Shown piece after piece: positions 22,999 through 34,210 of a DNA stretch of 64,000 nucleotides; positions within the stretch are counted from its first letter, which is position 1, and each line of letters begins with the position of its first letter. Origin of the DNA: Daphnia carinata. Taxonomy: Eukaryota; Arthropoda; Branchiopoda; Diplostraca; Daphniidae. The notes below the pieces were generated by a model, which saw only the letters and a list, made by a program, of their open reading frames with translations, ran no database searches and had not been told where the DNA came from. Made by a program: the position numbers and the translations under genes. The stretch spans positions 7,471,534 to 7,535,533 of the forward strand of contig NC_081331.1 of assembly GCF_022539665.2 (NCBI RefSeq), written 5' to 3'.

Positions 22999-24258
22999 TG
23001 CCGCTCAATAACAAACGAACGGTAAGCCAGTTTCGTGCATGCAGATTGAACATGATAGTAGGCTGCTATAAAAAAGGAACCCTCACTTCCGTAGCAGTGT
23101 TAACAATAAGAAAACGTCCTAAAGCAGCCAGTGTACATCGTCCAAACGATTAGACTACTGTTTAGACTACTGGCATCAGACAAATACGCTTCGACGGCCA
23201 ATTACTGCTGACCGTGTCGACGCTTGTCCTTGTCCGGGACTATAGGCTGCTCGTCCGTACTAAACGACGCACATGCCTCTTCGCGTACATCATCAAGCTC
23301 CAAAATAGATAAGAATGAAGGTTAAATAGTAGCTGTAACTTTGGTTTATCGTCGTAAGCGAGGTAATTGATTCGCCCTGGTTTATCCGACCGAGCAGTTC
23401 GTCGAAAAAACAAATTTCAGAAGAAGAAAAGAGAAATATTCAAAAAACCAACAAACGGGAAATTATCTGTTTCACTTCGTGTTAAATTTAAATCCTTCAC
23501 TCAGCGGCGTTTTAAGTTTGCTTATATTCTTATGTTTGTTCCTGTTCTACTGATTTTGTTTCTCTCTCGTTGTGTAACATGAAATAAATCAAAGACTAGT
23601 CATTGGCTTGCCGCTGACGTCATCAGCGAAGTTTTGTTTTGCTGTTTTCTTTTTTTTTTTCTTTTTTTTTTTTTGTTGTTTTTTCGTTTCTGCATCCGTT
23701 CGTTTGTATTACGCAAAATATTCGGACACTGATACGTTTCGAACTCCATATTAGTTTTCCCAACGAAATTTGGAAAACCTCAATAGGAAAAAAAAATTGA
23801 TTAAACTGATATTTTACTTCCAAGAACGAGCGCTCACTGACCTTTCCTTTTTTTCTTTCAAAACTCTGTAAAATGCACACTGGAAGTCTCCTCGAAGGTA
23901 AACTTAGTCCCAATACTCAATTAAGTATGCAGTTTTCATCAAGCATAGAACAAAATGGTGAAATTTGTGCCATTTCTAATAATATTTATTGGCTCTAGGC
24001 CGATTTCTTATCGATGTTTTGTTTTTTTCGGTGGCCTGCCGTTCATTACTTTAAACGTGAAAAGGGTGCGGGGAATTTAAAGTTATGACGTGTACGGACC
24101 TACATCGTACAGTTCTCAACCTCAAACAAGGTTTTGTTAGGAGATGATGATTTATATATATTAACAGGGGGCTTCCTGCTGAATATATGTAATAAACAGG
24201 TTGCTCGATGCGCCCGTGCGTCGCCGTGGCCGTATTAGACGCCGCCACCGTCAGCAGC

Positions 24259-24432
24259 TACTCTCTCTCTCTCTTTCTTTTTTTTTCCTCCCTCTCTTTG
24301 GCAGAGTTTCGTGCTCGCCTCCCTCCCTCTCCCTATCTCTTATTCCCAGCCTCACTTTTATTTACATGGTAGACGTGATCCAGTGCAAACGGACGAGTCC
24401 GGGAAAATGGAATGAGAGAGAGAGAGAGAGGA
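24259..24432. repeat. (CT)n and (GA)n tracts about 150 bp apart in a GC-rich patch
   Basis: CT tract at about 24259-24276 and GA tract at about 24414-24431 can pair with each other. The patch continues GC-rich with an E-box to 24.8 kb. Possible promoter-proximal DNA; no ORF supported. Confidence 0.5.
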
Positions 24433-26911
24433 TAGAGACAGTATAGAGAAAGGGAGACGAAAACGAACGAAAGAAAAAGAAAGAATGAAAGAAGGGCCGT
24501 CCGTTCCCGGAGCTAGTCTCCCACCACCCTCAAAGTAAGCGGTCCCACCCCGCGCCCACTCCACGTGTAACCTACTATCACGCAATATACGACGCAACAC
24601 ACAGCAGACACAAACTCGGTCCGAGAAGGAAGGGAAAGGAGGGCTACGACCTGCAACCGTACAGACACACACAACGATCCACACGCGCGCTCCGTTCTCG
24701 GCTCGGCTCGACTCGGCTCACGGCTGTGAAGGCCACGCCAACTCAACAACCACCATAACCGATAGCAGCGCCAAGGTCCAAACTCGTGCCGTCATTGCCG
24801 CCCGATGACTCTTGCCGTCCCGCACTCGATTCTTGCATCATTCTCTCTGTCTCCCATCTCATCTTCTTTCGGTCGTTCATTCCGTTTCTTCGTTTTTTTT
24901 TTTTCTCGTTTTGGTTTTTTGTTTGCCTTTTTGTTCTTTAGTTTTTGGAATTTTTTCCCCCGGTTTCGTGTCATTACGTGCTTTAAAGCTTTAAATCTTT
25001 GCGCTTATTTCCTAGGAGCTATGCGCTGTGTAAGCGGATTCGCCTTTTTTTTTTGTTATTTTTTCCCAATACGTTTGTTGTTTTGGACCATTACCCGGCT
25101 ATTATCGTTTTGCCTTCAGTAGATCGAAGGGAACAAAAACAAAAACAAGAAAAAAAAAAAAAAAAAATGAAGGCGACCTCAGTTCTAAAATGAAATCGGG
25201 ATTTCTCGAGGACTAGTGTTCCGCCTCTACAGCGTATTCGTTAAGAGTTCGTTTCATGTTCTTATTTTAAACTCTTCAATAATACTCTGTTACCCTCTAC
25301 AATAATTTTGTTACATGGCGTGGTATTCTATAAACGCGAGGGAAATAGAAAAAGAAAAGGGCGAGAGGGAGACAGACGGGCGTGTTTTTTTTTTTTTTTG
25401 TTTAAGTTTTGAAGGACGATGTAAGAATAAGTTGCCTGGTGTTGCAGTTCTCGTATTCAGCACACGAGGCAAAGTCACATTGCAAGGCACGACCCCCTCC
25501 CATTGGGTATACGTTGTGATTACCTCATTGGCGGACGACAGTATAAAGAGGAGACAGTCGTTCCAAACCGTACTTTGTCATCGTTGTTTTGTTTTGTCTT
25601 TTTGCATTAATGCATGTATTTATATTGTTTGATAGGATTCGTTTGTTACTTATCCTAATGATTTTGATGTTTCATTCCCATCCCCGTTTCTTGTCGCTAA
25701 CATTCTAGGCAGTACTGTCACGCGTTACGTAACAAATACAGTTCACAGATCCTGTATAAAGTACTCCTTTTGTTTCCACATTTAACTTCACTGTGCCTGA
25801 TTTGCCGTGGAAGCCAGTTTCCCTCAGTCGTTACTAAAATGCATATGTAACATATTTGGACTGTATTACACGCAAAGGATATGATGGCTACATTCATATT
25901 ACGTAAGCGCACGACGTGTACAGTGGCTTTTACTTGGGTATGCTGCTTCCCTGCCTAACCCTGGTTGTATTGAATTTGAGCAGTATTTCGTGGTCGGTAT
26001 GCTATCGCTCTCTCTCTCTCTCTCTCTTTCTTTCTTGATCTTCATTTTTTTTTCTCGTTCCATTCTCCTTCTGTCCCTCTCTAAGGAAAGCCAGAATAGA
26101 GCACAACAACCCTTTTAGGGAAAGGACTAAACGAGGGTATATTATATTAGCTGGCTTGGAATTTTTTGGTAACTTGTAACCGGTAACTTGTGAACTATAA
26201 CTTGGGGAGGCTAGTTTTGTTTTTGTTCGGTTTTTTTTGTTTGCTTTCTTTTAATATTGTTTTGTTTGCTAGTTTCTCTCTTTCCCAATTTCAATTTTTT
26301 GATTGTATCACGGAGTAATCCACCCTGCAACTAAGACCCCATAAGGACAATCAAACCAGTGAAACTAGAGAATCAAAATTGCAAGCATGTTGAACTACAA
26401 GAAATTGACATTGTAACCTGCTTGCTGCATAGCGTACATTTGTGCTATTTTCGTAGCAAATATGCAATTTCGCAGTTGTACTCTTTGACTGTTTTTACTT
26501 TTATTCTCGATTCTATCATTTCATTTCTCGTCTATCTTTTATTTTTTTCTTCTTGATTTAAGTTTCAATCTTCAACATCAAATCAAGTTCGACGCCATAA
26601 TACATCTTTTTTTTTTTAATTGGATACGATTTAGTGTACTATTTTTGTAAACCAGACCAATAACGAAATTCTATGTCTTTCTATAATGGACATTCACAAT
26701 TGTATGTGTTTGTGGTGAAGTTACGAAGCCAAAGATTAAAAGCTTAAATGCCATCGAAAATCAAATCAAAGATGATGAAGATGATGAAAAGAAAAGATAA
26801 AACGAAAACAAAAAAACAGAAAAAAAAAGAAGAAAAAAAAATATATAGAAGTCGGAAGAAAAAAGGCAAGCAGGCAGGAGGCAGTCACCCTTCATTCGAC
26901 CTCTGCACGTG

Positions 26912-29900
26912 TCGCCCGCTCTCTCGTCTTTTTTACTCATCGACCGGCGGGGCACTCGGCACTGTGGAATTCTTTTTTTTTTCTTTTTTCTTTTTCTAGT
27001 TTTTTTTTTCCTGTTTTCTTTTTTTCTTCTTTCTTTTCGTTCTTTTCGCCTCTTTTCTCTCTCTCTCTCTCTCTCGCATTATTCGCTCTCCGCCTACTCT
27101 CCTATTCCTTGTCAGTCGGTTCCCGCTCATTCCCGCTCGCATACACACAAGCACGCACAACACACACACGCACACTAAAGGCGAGCATGACGCAATATCT
27201 GTGATAATAACTGGCGACGTGACGCCATGAGTTGCTCAATTTCAAAATCCAGCGCAAGGGCCACGGGTACTCTGGTGGGGCATTGTGGGGCGAGTGGAAA
27301 GCACAAAAACGGGTTCAGTCTGACCGTTTGTCTTCCTCTCATTTCGCCTCTTTTGATTGCTGATTTCTTCATTCGCCTTCACGGTTCACGTCCCCGCACA
27401 TATTCTCTGAAACACTCACTCTTGCCAAGCTCGACAGTGCCTATTATGCTGCAACGCGATGACGAAACACATTCTAATCAAACGAGTGGCTATAGATAAC
27501 TATGACTTACTATTCGCATCTCACCACTAGCATTCACGTAACACTGACCCCACAAGCGTCAATTGTACTTCGCTTCTGCTAATACAGCAGTTAAGGCGGA
27601 TTTCTACGGCAAAAAGGATAGCACGGGAAAATATAGGCTGACGAATGAGGACAATCATCATATGGAGATCAGTAAAAAAAAAAAAATGCAAGACGGACTT
27701 GAAACAAAATGCCATATGTAGCAACCTAGCTAGGCCGACAGTCACATCCTATATTTAGTTGTAAGTAGATCTGTCCGCTTTAAACAGGCCTATCAGTGGC
27801 AGCTGATAGAACGAACTCTATGTTGTCCGTATTGCCTCAGTTTTTAACCGCCTAGATCGCAACTTCCGTCTCTGCATATTGTCATCAGCACAGAGGTAAA
27901 AAAAAAAAAGACTTAGGGAAACAAATCAAGGTAAAGTGCCGCCTTTTATATTGAAGTACAGCTATCCTAGAGAATCGTACAGCAGTTACGCATTTCTTTT
28001 ACTAGCCCAGAAGGGTATGAAAGCGTACGACAATGATACATCCTAACACATATTATAGCAGACCCTATGGTCTATCCAAAATAGACTGTGTTTAACCTTA
28101 CAATTACACGTTTGTCAAGGTGCGTTATATCTTGAACCTACCTTATTCCCTTCGTATGTGTTACGGTATGGCCAAACTGCGAAAACACCAGCTTTAAGCC
28201 ACAACGGTGGGGGCGAATAAAAAAAAAAACCTTGTCTTCTTCAGGCTGGCTCGTAGCACATTGAATGTTAATCAGTCGGCCTTGTGTAACGAGACAAATG
28301 TTTACAAGTTAAGTCCGAGATAGAACGACACGCTGACCACGGCGGCGTGGGCGTGATGCGATGCACGATCGTAGAGGTACGGACGCAATAAGAAAAAAAT
28401 TTAAATAAATGCAGACTGGAAAACACAAAGTATGGATGGGACACGTTCTCTCTGTCAAAGTTTCGGTAGTACTGCGATCGCCTGCAAGAGAGTTGCACAC
28501 AGCAAGCTCTGCTACAGCTATGTAGCTATATGTATAATGTTCCGTACGCGCGGGTGACCGACTCGTTGGACCTCTGACGTAACACTGAGCGAACCGAATA
28601 ACCGATGCGTCAACCGTTCCGTCCGAGAGGCGGGCCTTCCTTGCGCACCCTTGCTACGTTCTTCACCGCAGTATACACCCTCTTATACTCGTTCCATAAG
28701 AAAAACGACTGGTCTGGTCTACCGTCATCATTCGAATCCAACTCACTAATTAATGAAAAGGTACCAAACACAACCATCCCATATCACTGTGGTTATTCAT
28801 TTTTTTTTCATTGTAGTAAATGATGATTTATGTATGTATTTATTATTATTACTTTTTTTTTGTTAATGTCTATTTTCTGCTATTCTTTATTTCATCTCAC
28901 GAAACTGTTGTACACAGCACGTCGGTACATCTTACGTAACGTTTTCTTTGTTTCTAAAGGGCGTAGTGGGTGGGGTGGGCGAGGGGTGGTTGAATTGGAG
29001 AGTTGGAGGATCTAGCCTTACTGTGTACAAAATAAAAAAAGGGAACAAGCAAAATATACATGGCTTGGGAAAGGAGAGACGAGATGAAGGAGGTGGAAAG
29101 GGGGATGAAAAGCGGGTGGATCTTGGAGGAGGAGGGACAAAGGCGGGTGTTGGAAAGAGGAGGAGTCACCCGGGTTCGTGGACTCCAAGACATTGTACAA
29201 ATGCATACAATTTTGCCTGAGATGTATACACCATGCAGTCTAGAAATCAGCAAGCTTTTTGTGAAAATGAAAAATACAGCCACACACACCAAATAGCCAA
29301 AAGGAAAAAAAGTAATAATAAAAAATTAGACGTGAAAATGCCTCCGAGTTATAATTGTACTCTAAAGTGTTCCCATAACATTCCCTTCGAGATTTGCAAG
29401 GTCTCAAATTTTTTGTTCGAATGGTTTTCCCTCTTATGATAGCGACTCACCTACACCGAAATTTGCAGTTATGTAATGTTTCGCAATATCCGTTATTCAT
29501 AATTTTGATATTTCAAGAGTTTTATGTGCATTTATAATAAAAATAGTTTTGAATTTTTCCTAGCAGGGATTTGCTGGACCTTTATAATCCTCGTTTCCCT
29601 TCGTTTCAGTTATAATAACATGCAGCGCTTTCCCTGCGCTCTTCCCTCGTTAATCTTTCGCGCTCCATGCAATTTTATAGTTTTCCATACACGGGGCAAA
29701 TAATGGAACACGTATGACTTACCGTGATGGGCGGGTGAAGCGCGTCCAGTGTGATAGCCGTGCTCTCCTGCGATGAGCAGACGTTAAGCGCTGCTTTGCC
29801 CGCAAAATTTGACACGAACGGCCCGTTCACAAATCAGTTTGATGGACGGCAGTTCCGGTAATAGTAGGTAACGATTAACGTGAAATACTCGAACAGGAGA

Positions 29901-32900
29901 CCATCGTCATTAAATCAGTTAACACTATTTGTTCGTTTTCGTTTCGGTGTCCTTTTTGTTTTGTTTTGTTTTGTTTTTTCGTTTTTCTTCTTAAGTCGAG
30001 TGAACCACTGAAGGAGCGTTGAAACGCTAGCAAATGGCCAACTGGGACGATAAAGAAAAAGTACCGAATGAAACGAGGATGATTCAAGCTTTGACTTGAA
30101 ATAACTTAAACTGGCACATGCAAGCAATATAAGCTTTTGATTGGTGAAAGGAACAACTGGCGGCGTTGAAGAAAACAAGGTACGCTCGTCTCAGAGGTCG
30201 ACGGCGCAATAAGACCATTCGAACAGCGACAGTCCCGTGCCTATATCAGACACACACGCACGCGTACACATAGACACACGCTTACTCTGCTTAGACCCAA
30301 ACACTCACGCTGCACACAGCCACACACACACACACACACACACAGGCACACACACACACACACACAAACGATGTTGTATAAGCGTGAGTTCCCCGCTTTC
30401 TTGCCTCTCTCCCAACACACCCCGCAGGATTCCACGTCCATCTACACACCACCCCGCGCCGAACGCCCTTTCAGTTCGTCCTCCACCATAGTATTCTTAT
30501 TTCGCTTACGCCTATTTTGTCCGCTTCTCTATATTCTGTCCCACCAGCACATGAGACGCGTACGAAAACTTTTACTCCCGCCTATCCACGTTTTGCGCTT
30601 CTGCTTACCGTTGTCGCCAGCAGCAAAACGCGTCGATGGCAACTGTTATTGCACACTAGGTGGGATTAATCCCAGAACGAAACGTTTACTCCGTGTGATA
30701 TGTTAAAAGCTCGTGCGTGCTCAAGTTCGTCATCTATACAACTAGTAAATATACATTGGTCTGCAGCACGCCTTTCATTATGTCGATACATCTCGTTTGT
30801 GACACAATACATTTAGCTTATATTTGATTACGCAATAACAAATTTGCATGCATCGTGAATTTTGTTTATAAGAAAAAGAAAGAAAGAATGTGGTGACCGT
30901 GACTCGTACTTCCATCATATGTAGGCAGCGGTCATACTCTTCGACAACGTAAATTTACCAAATTTGCAGTGGGTCGTCTCTGGCGTATTGCATTGGCATA
31001 TAATGTAACATTAAACAGCAAAAGCCATCTTTGTGTTTTTAATTTTCAAATGAAACCGCATAGGAAAGCTTTTAATCTCGGATAGGATAGTAGAGAAGTA
31101 GTAGTTGCCCATACTTTTATTGAACATATATCCTGGCAAAAAGAAAGGAAAGATCACCTGAAGCCTAAACGTGCCATCTGAGAAAACCATGACCATTTAC
31201 CTACTACGTTTCTTTAGTTTGGTTTTCTGTTTTTGCTTTCGTTTTATTTATGAATTATTTGCAGCTAGGCCTAAGGAGGAATAAAATATATGGATCTGAG
31301 GCAGGTCGTGAGGAGGGAAAAGTGTCGTTTATGAGGGGAAAGATGTCAATCAACTCGACCAGTTATTTTTGCTGCTGAGCCACGTAATAAAAGACGTTCT
31401 TCTGAAATAGAACACAATACGGAAAATGTGACGTATTCGTACATGCTGCAATATTTCTGCGACAACGGAAGGGATATTATTAGAATTACATAAACGTTGT
31501 ATACAAAGAGAAGACACATGACTTGCTTCGTCAAGCGGGATATATTGATACTTTTAGGGGTAATACAGTTAATGAGGAATAAAAAGGTAAACCTATTACA
31601 CCACTGGGGCTTATTCCCAAGTGTTCCAAGTGTACCTGTAAAATATATTCGGAAAAATACGTCAAAATGATGTTGGAAGCTACAGCAGAACGTATATAGA
31701 AGATTGAATCCGATAATGCATGCTATAAAACCTTCGTAAGTTGCAACTTCTCCAATATATCGTATAAATCAACGAATCACTTTTGAATTTCACACGCTTA
31801 ACTTTGAGTCACCGTAGACGACATGTTCCATAAAAGACAGTAGTGACTTTCTCAAAGGCAATTTTCCTGTGGACTTACGCATATTTATTGCTTAAACTTT
31901 TTCAAAGGGGCGCTTACTTCTTGTTAAAATGATATTTCTTAACAGCGTTCACTGCCTTAAGTTTTGCGTGTTATGTTTTAAAAACCTAGCCCTATTTCTA
32001 TCACTTTTTCGAGATTTTTTTGCGCATTAATAATTTTTTCCGTATTTTATTCCCTTTTCTTTCTTTTAAAATTATTTTATCTTTTTTGTTTATTAATTTT
32101 TGTATTTTTGCATTATTTTCATTTCAACGATAAAAATTTTATATTTTTTGCAACTCGCGTTGACTAACCGACGAACACGCACACCATTTTACTATGCTTT
32201 GCCAATTGAAGGGCATCACGGGGCAGAAGAGATCAAGTAGCTAAAGAGTTTCGTAATTAAACCAGTTTCGACTTCCTCCGAACGCCCTATGGACACGCCG
32301 CTGCCCATATAGCAGAACCATACACATCTCGCTTTCTTTACTGAAGCTTTTGCTATAAAAATAAATTACATTCAGAGGATAGTACTCGGAAGCTACTTGC
32401 CTATCCACCACGCTTCATCCTTTGCACTAGGATGTATGGCATTGCGTCCCGCAACCCGGAAACTTGGAACATATTGAGCCAAGCAAGGACACCTTACAGG
32501 GGAAATCTTGAAACTTCATCCAATGGCTCGAAGGAAATTAAGCCACAGCATTCGCAACAAAACATTAGTTGAAAATAATCAGCTGGAACTTATGGTTTAT
32601 TGTATTTGTGCTAGGCTCTTAAAGTATTTTTTTTTTCCTTTAGCTTGCCACTGTGAAGGGCTTAACCGTTGTAAGCTACCTCGGTATCGCCACAGTCATC
32701 CCTTTCCATCTATGCTTTTTGTAGAAAAAAGTTTGACAGTTTTTAGCGTTTACGTAAAATTATTTTTTGTTGACTGACGTTTTATTTGTAAGACGCACCG
32801 CGGATAAAAATGTTAAAAAAATGATATAAATTTGTTATCACACGTAATAGAGGGTACACATAAAAAAAATTTACTGCACCGTTCGCCCCCAGAATCACAT

Positions 32901-32939
32901 TGCGGAAAGAAGCCAAGAGCTCATTGTTTGACGCAATTT
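26912..32939. other. Noncoding, low-complexity-rich upstream region
   Basis: No gene recognised; T-rich and A-rich open frames (for example 26748-27178) are composition artefacts. CT tract at 27053-27075, (CA)n at 30320-30366. V/P boxes: GTTATGTAAT at 29468-29477, and near-consensus CTTACGTAAC near 28933. A consensus donor on the minus strand, ACG|GTAAGTCA near 29717, could end a vrille leader exon. Confidence 0.35.
29468..29477. promoter_or_regulatory. VRI/NFIL3-type box GTTATGTAAT
   Basis: A full match to RTTAYGTAAY, the PAR/E4BP4/VRI consensus. About 11 kb upstream of the vrille ATG. Confidence 0.4.
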
Positions 32940-34210
32940 CACGTGGCACGTGCAACGCGCGCGTGATCTACTAGTAAGCCAGAAACTGCTTCAGTTTCCG
33001 GAAAAAAAAGTATAGGAAAGGCGAGAAGCTTTACAAAGGCAAATGGATGGCGAAGGGAATGAGCGTGAAGTCGGCTTATGACAGCAACAGGTGCTCACAG
33101 CACATGCATAATTCCAATCTACTGATCACTTGATTGGCACCGAGTTTAAACTGACCATCAGCCAACGCTAAAGAAAAGAACATCGGGTTAAATCAGGAAA
33201 AGCGAAGGTAATTTGATATTGTAACACTGCAACAGCTGAGCGATGATTGCAGACAGCGTAGTGGATTGTCATGTTATCTACATTAGTTACGTAACACTGA
33301 TGAAAACCGGTAAGATATAACAAAGGGTAATCTTTATCATCAGGCAAAACGTGATACATTGCTACACTTACCGACTTACTGAGGCGGTATAAACCGTAAA
33401 GGCACCGTTTTATTAAAGCACACAATTTCACTGCAACGTGGTTCGTACCCTTTGTCACGGGGTTTACAAGAGTTTCATTATCTGCTTTTTCAGTTGAATT
33501 GCTAAGACAGCGCGCGCGTTAAAGAAACCGAAGGATTCGCCAAAAATTTCCATCTTTCAAATAAAAAAAGCCTTTATAAACGTTGAGATCCGGTATGACC
33601 TCACAGAGATATTTACATTCCCGTGCAAGACAATCGAGAGTGGCCAGCCCAAAGTAAAAGCTCGTGTCGTAACGTTCCGGAAAAACCACGTGCAGGTGAG
33701 CTTATCGCAACTAGTATGGTAGGTATGGCTTCCATAACCCCGTGTAGTCTGTAACATATGGTCGGTGTGGGACTCTTATTATGTAGCACTAACAATTTAA
33801 TATGTCATGATGCAAGAAAAACTCAAAGACAGCGAAACCTATAGATGTTATGTGGCCGTGCAAGGCACGTGGCATGGTCGTCATGGCACGCTGTTGGTAT
33901 AGGGAATACCTATAAATGACTATATCCTACACCAAATTTTTGCATGCCGCCTCGCTCCTATATTTTTAGTTTACATAAACATCGTCTCACCCAGATCCCG
34001 TTGTAAGCTGACTCACTACCTATTTTTTAACTCCACGTAACTGCAACGAAATACAATGTCTGTAATCTATAAGTAATTATAGCGCCGATATGCCAAATAG
34101 TTACCGCATGATTCTGCTGTCATCGTTCAACGTTCAGGCTGACGTGCGAACGGTGTTATCAACGTTGTTTTCAAAAAGATCGTAAACGTGACTGATTAAA
34201 AACTCACGTG
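32940..34210. promoter_or_regulatory. Dense E-box cluster with a palindromic V/P box (candidate circadian enhancer of vrille)
   Basis: Five CACGTG sites in 1.27 kb: 32940, 32947 (adjacent, CACGTGGCACGTG), 33687, 33866 and 34205. A perfect GTTACGTAAC lies at 33286-33295. At about 40% GC, fewer than 0.2 CACGTG sites are expected in this length. It lies about 15 kb upstream of the only nearby gene, vrille, whose insect orthologue is a direct CLK:CYC target. No ORF here is convincing. Enhancer function is inference. Confidence 0.5.

Larger units (their letters stand above)
20907..26911. promoter_or_regulatory. E-box / V-P-box region I upstream of vrille
   Basis: CACGTG occurs at 20907, 21205, 24562 and 26906. 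NFIL3/VRI-type boxes occur at 22467 (ATTACGTAAT) and 25724 (GTTACGTAAC), with one-off variants at 25898 (ATTACGTAAG). The segment also carries GA/CT tracts and a GC-rich patch at 24.2-24.8 kb that could be a promoter. The link to vrille is inference from position and known circadian regulation. Confidence 0.45.

Noticed and set aside
26748-27178. Lys-rich and Phe/Ser-rich open frames
   Set aside because: Explained by A-rich, T-rich and CT-repeat composition.
30237-30706. Thr/His-rich and Pro-rich open frames near 30.3 kb
   Set aside because: They read through a (CA)n tract and GC-rich flank; no domain or splice support.
33168-33458. 96-codon minus-strand open frame
   Set aside because: No domain or splice support; it overlaps the V/P box and is not similar to known proteins that I can recognise.
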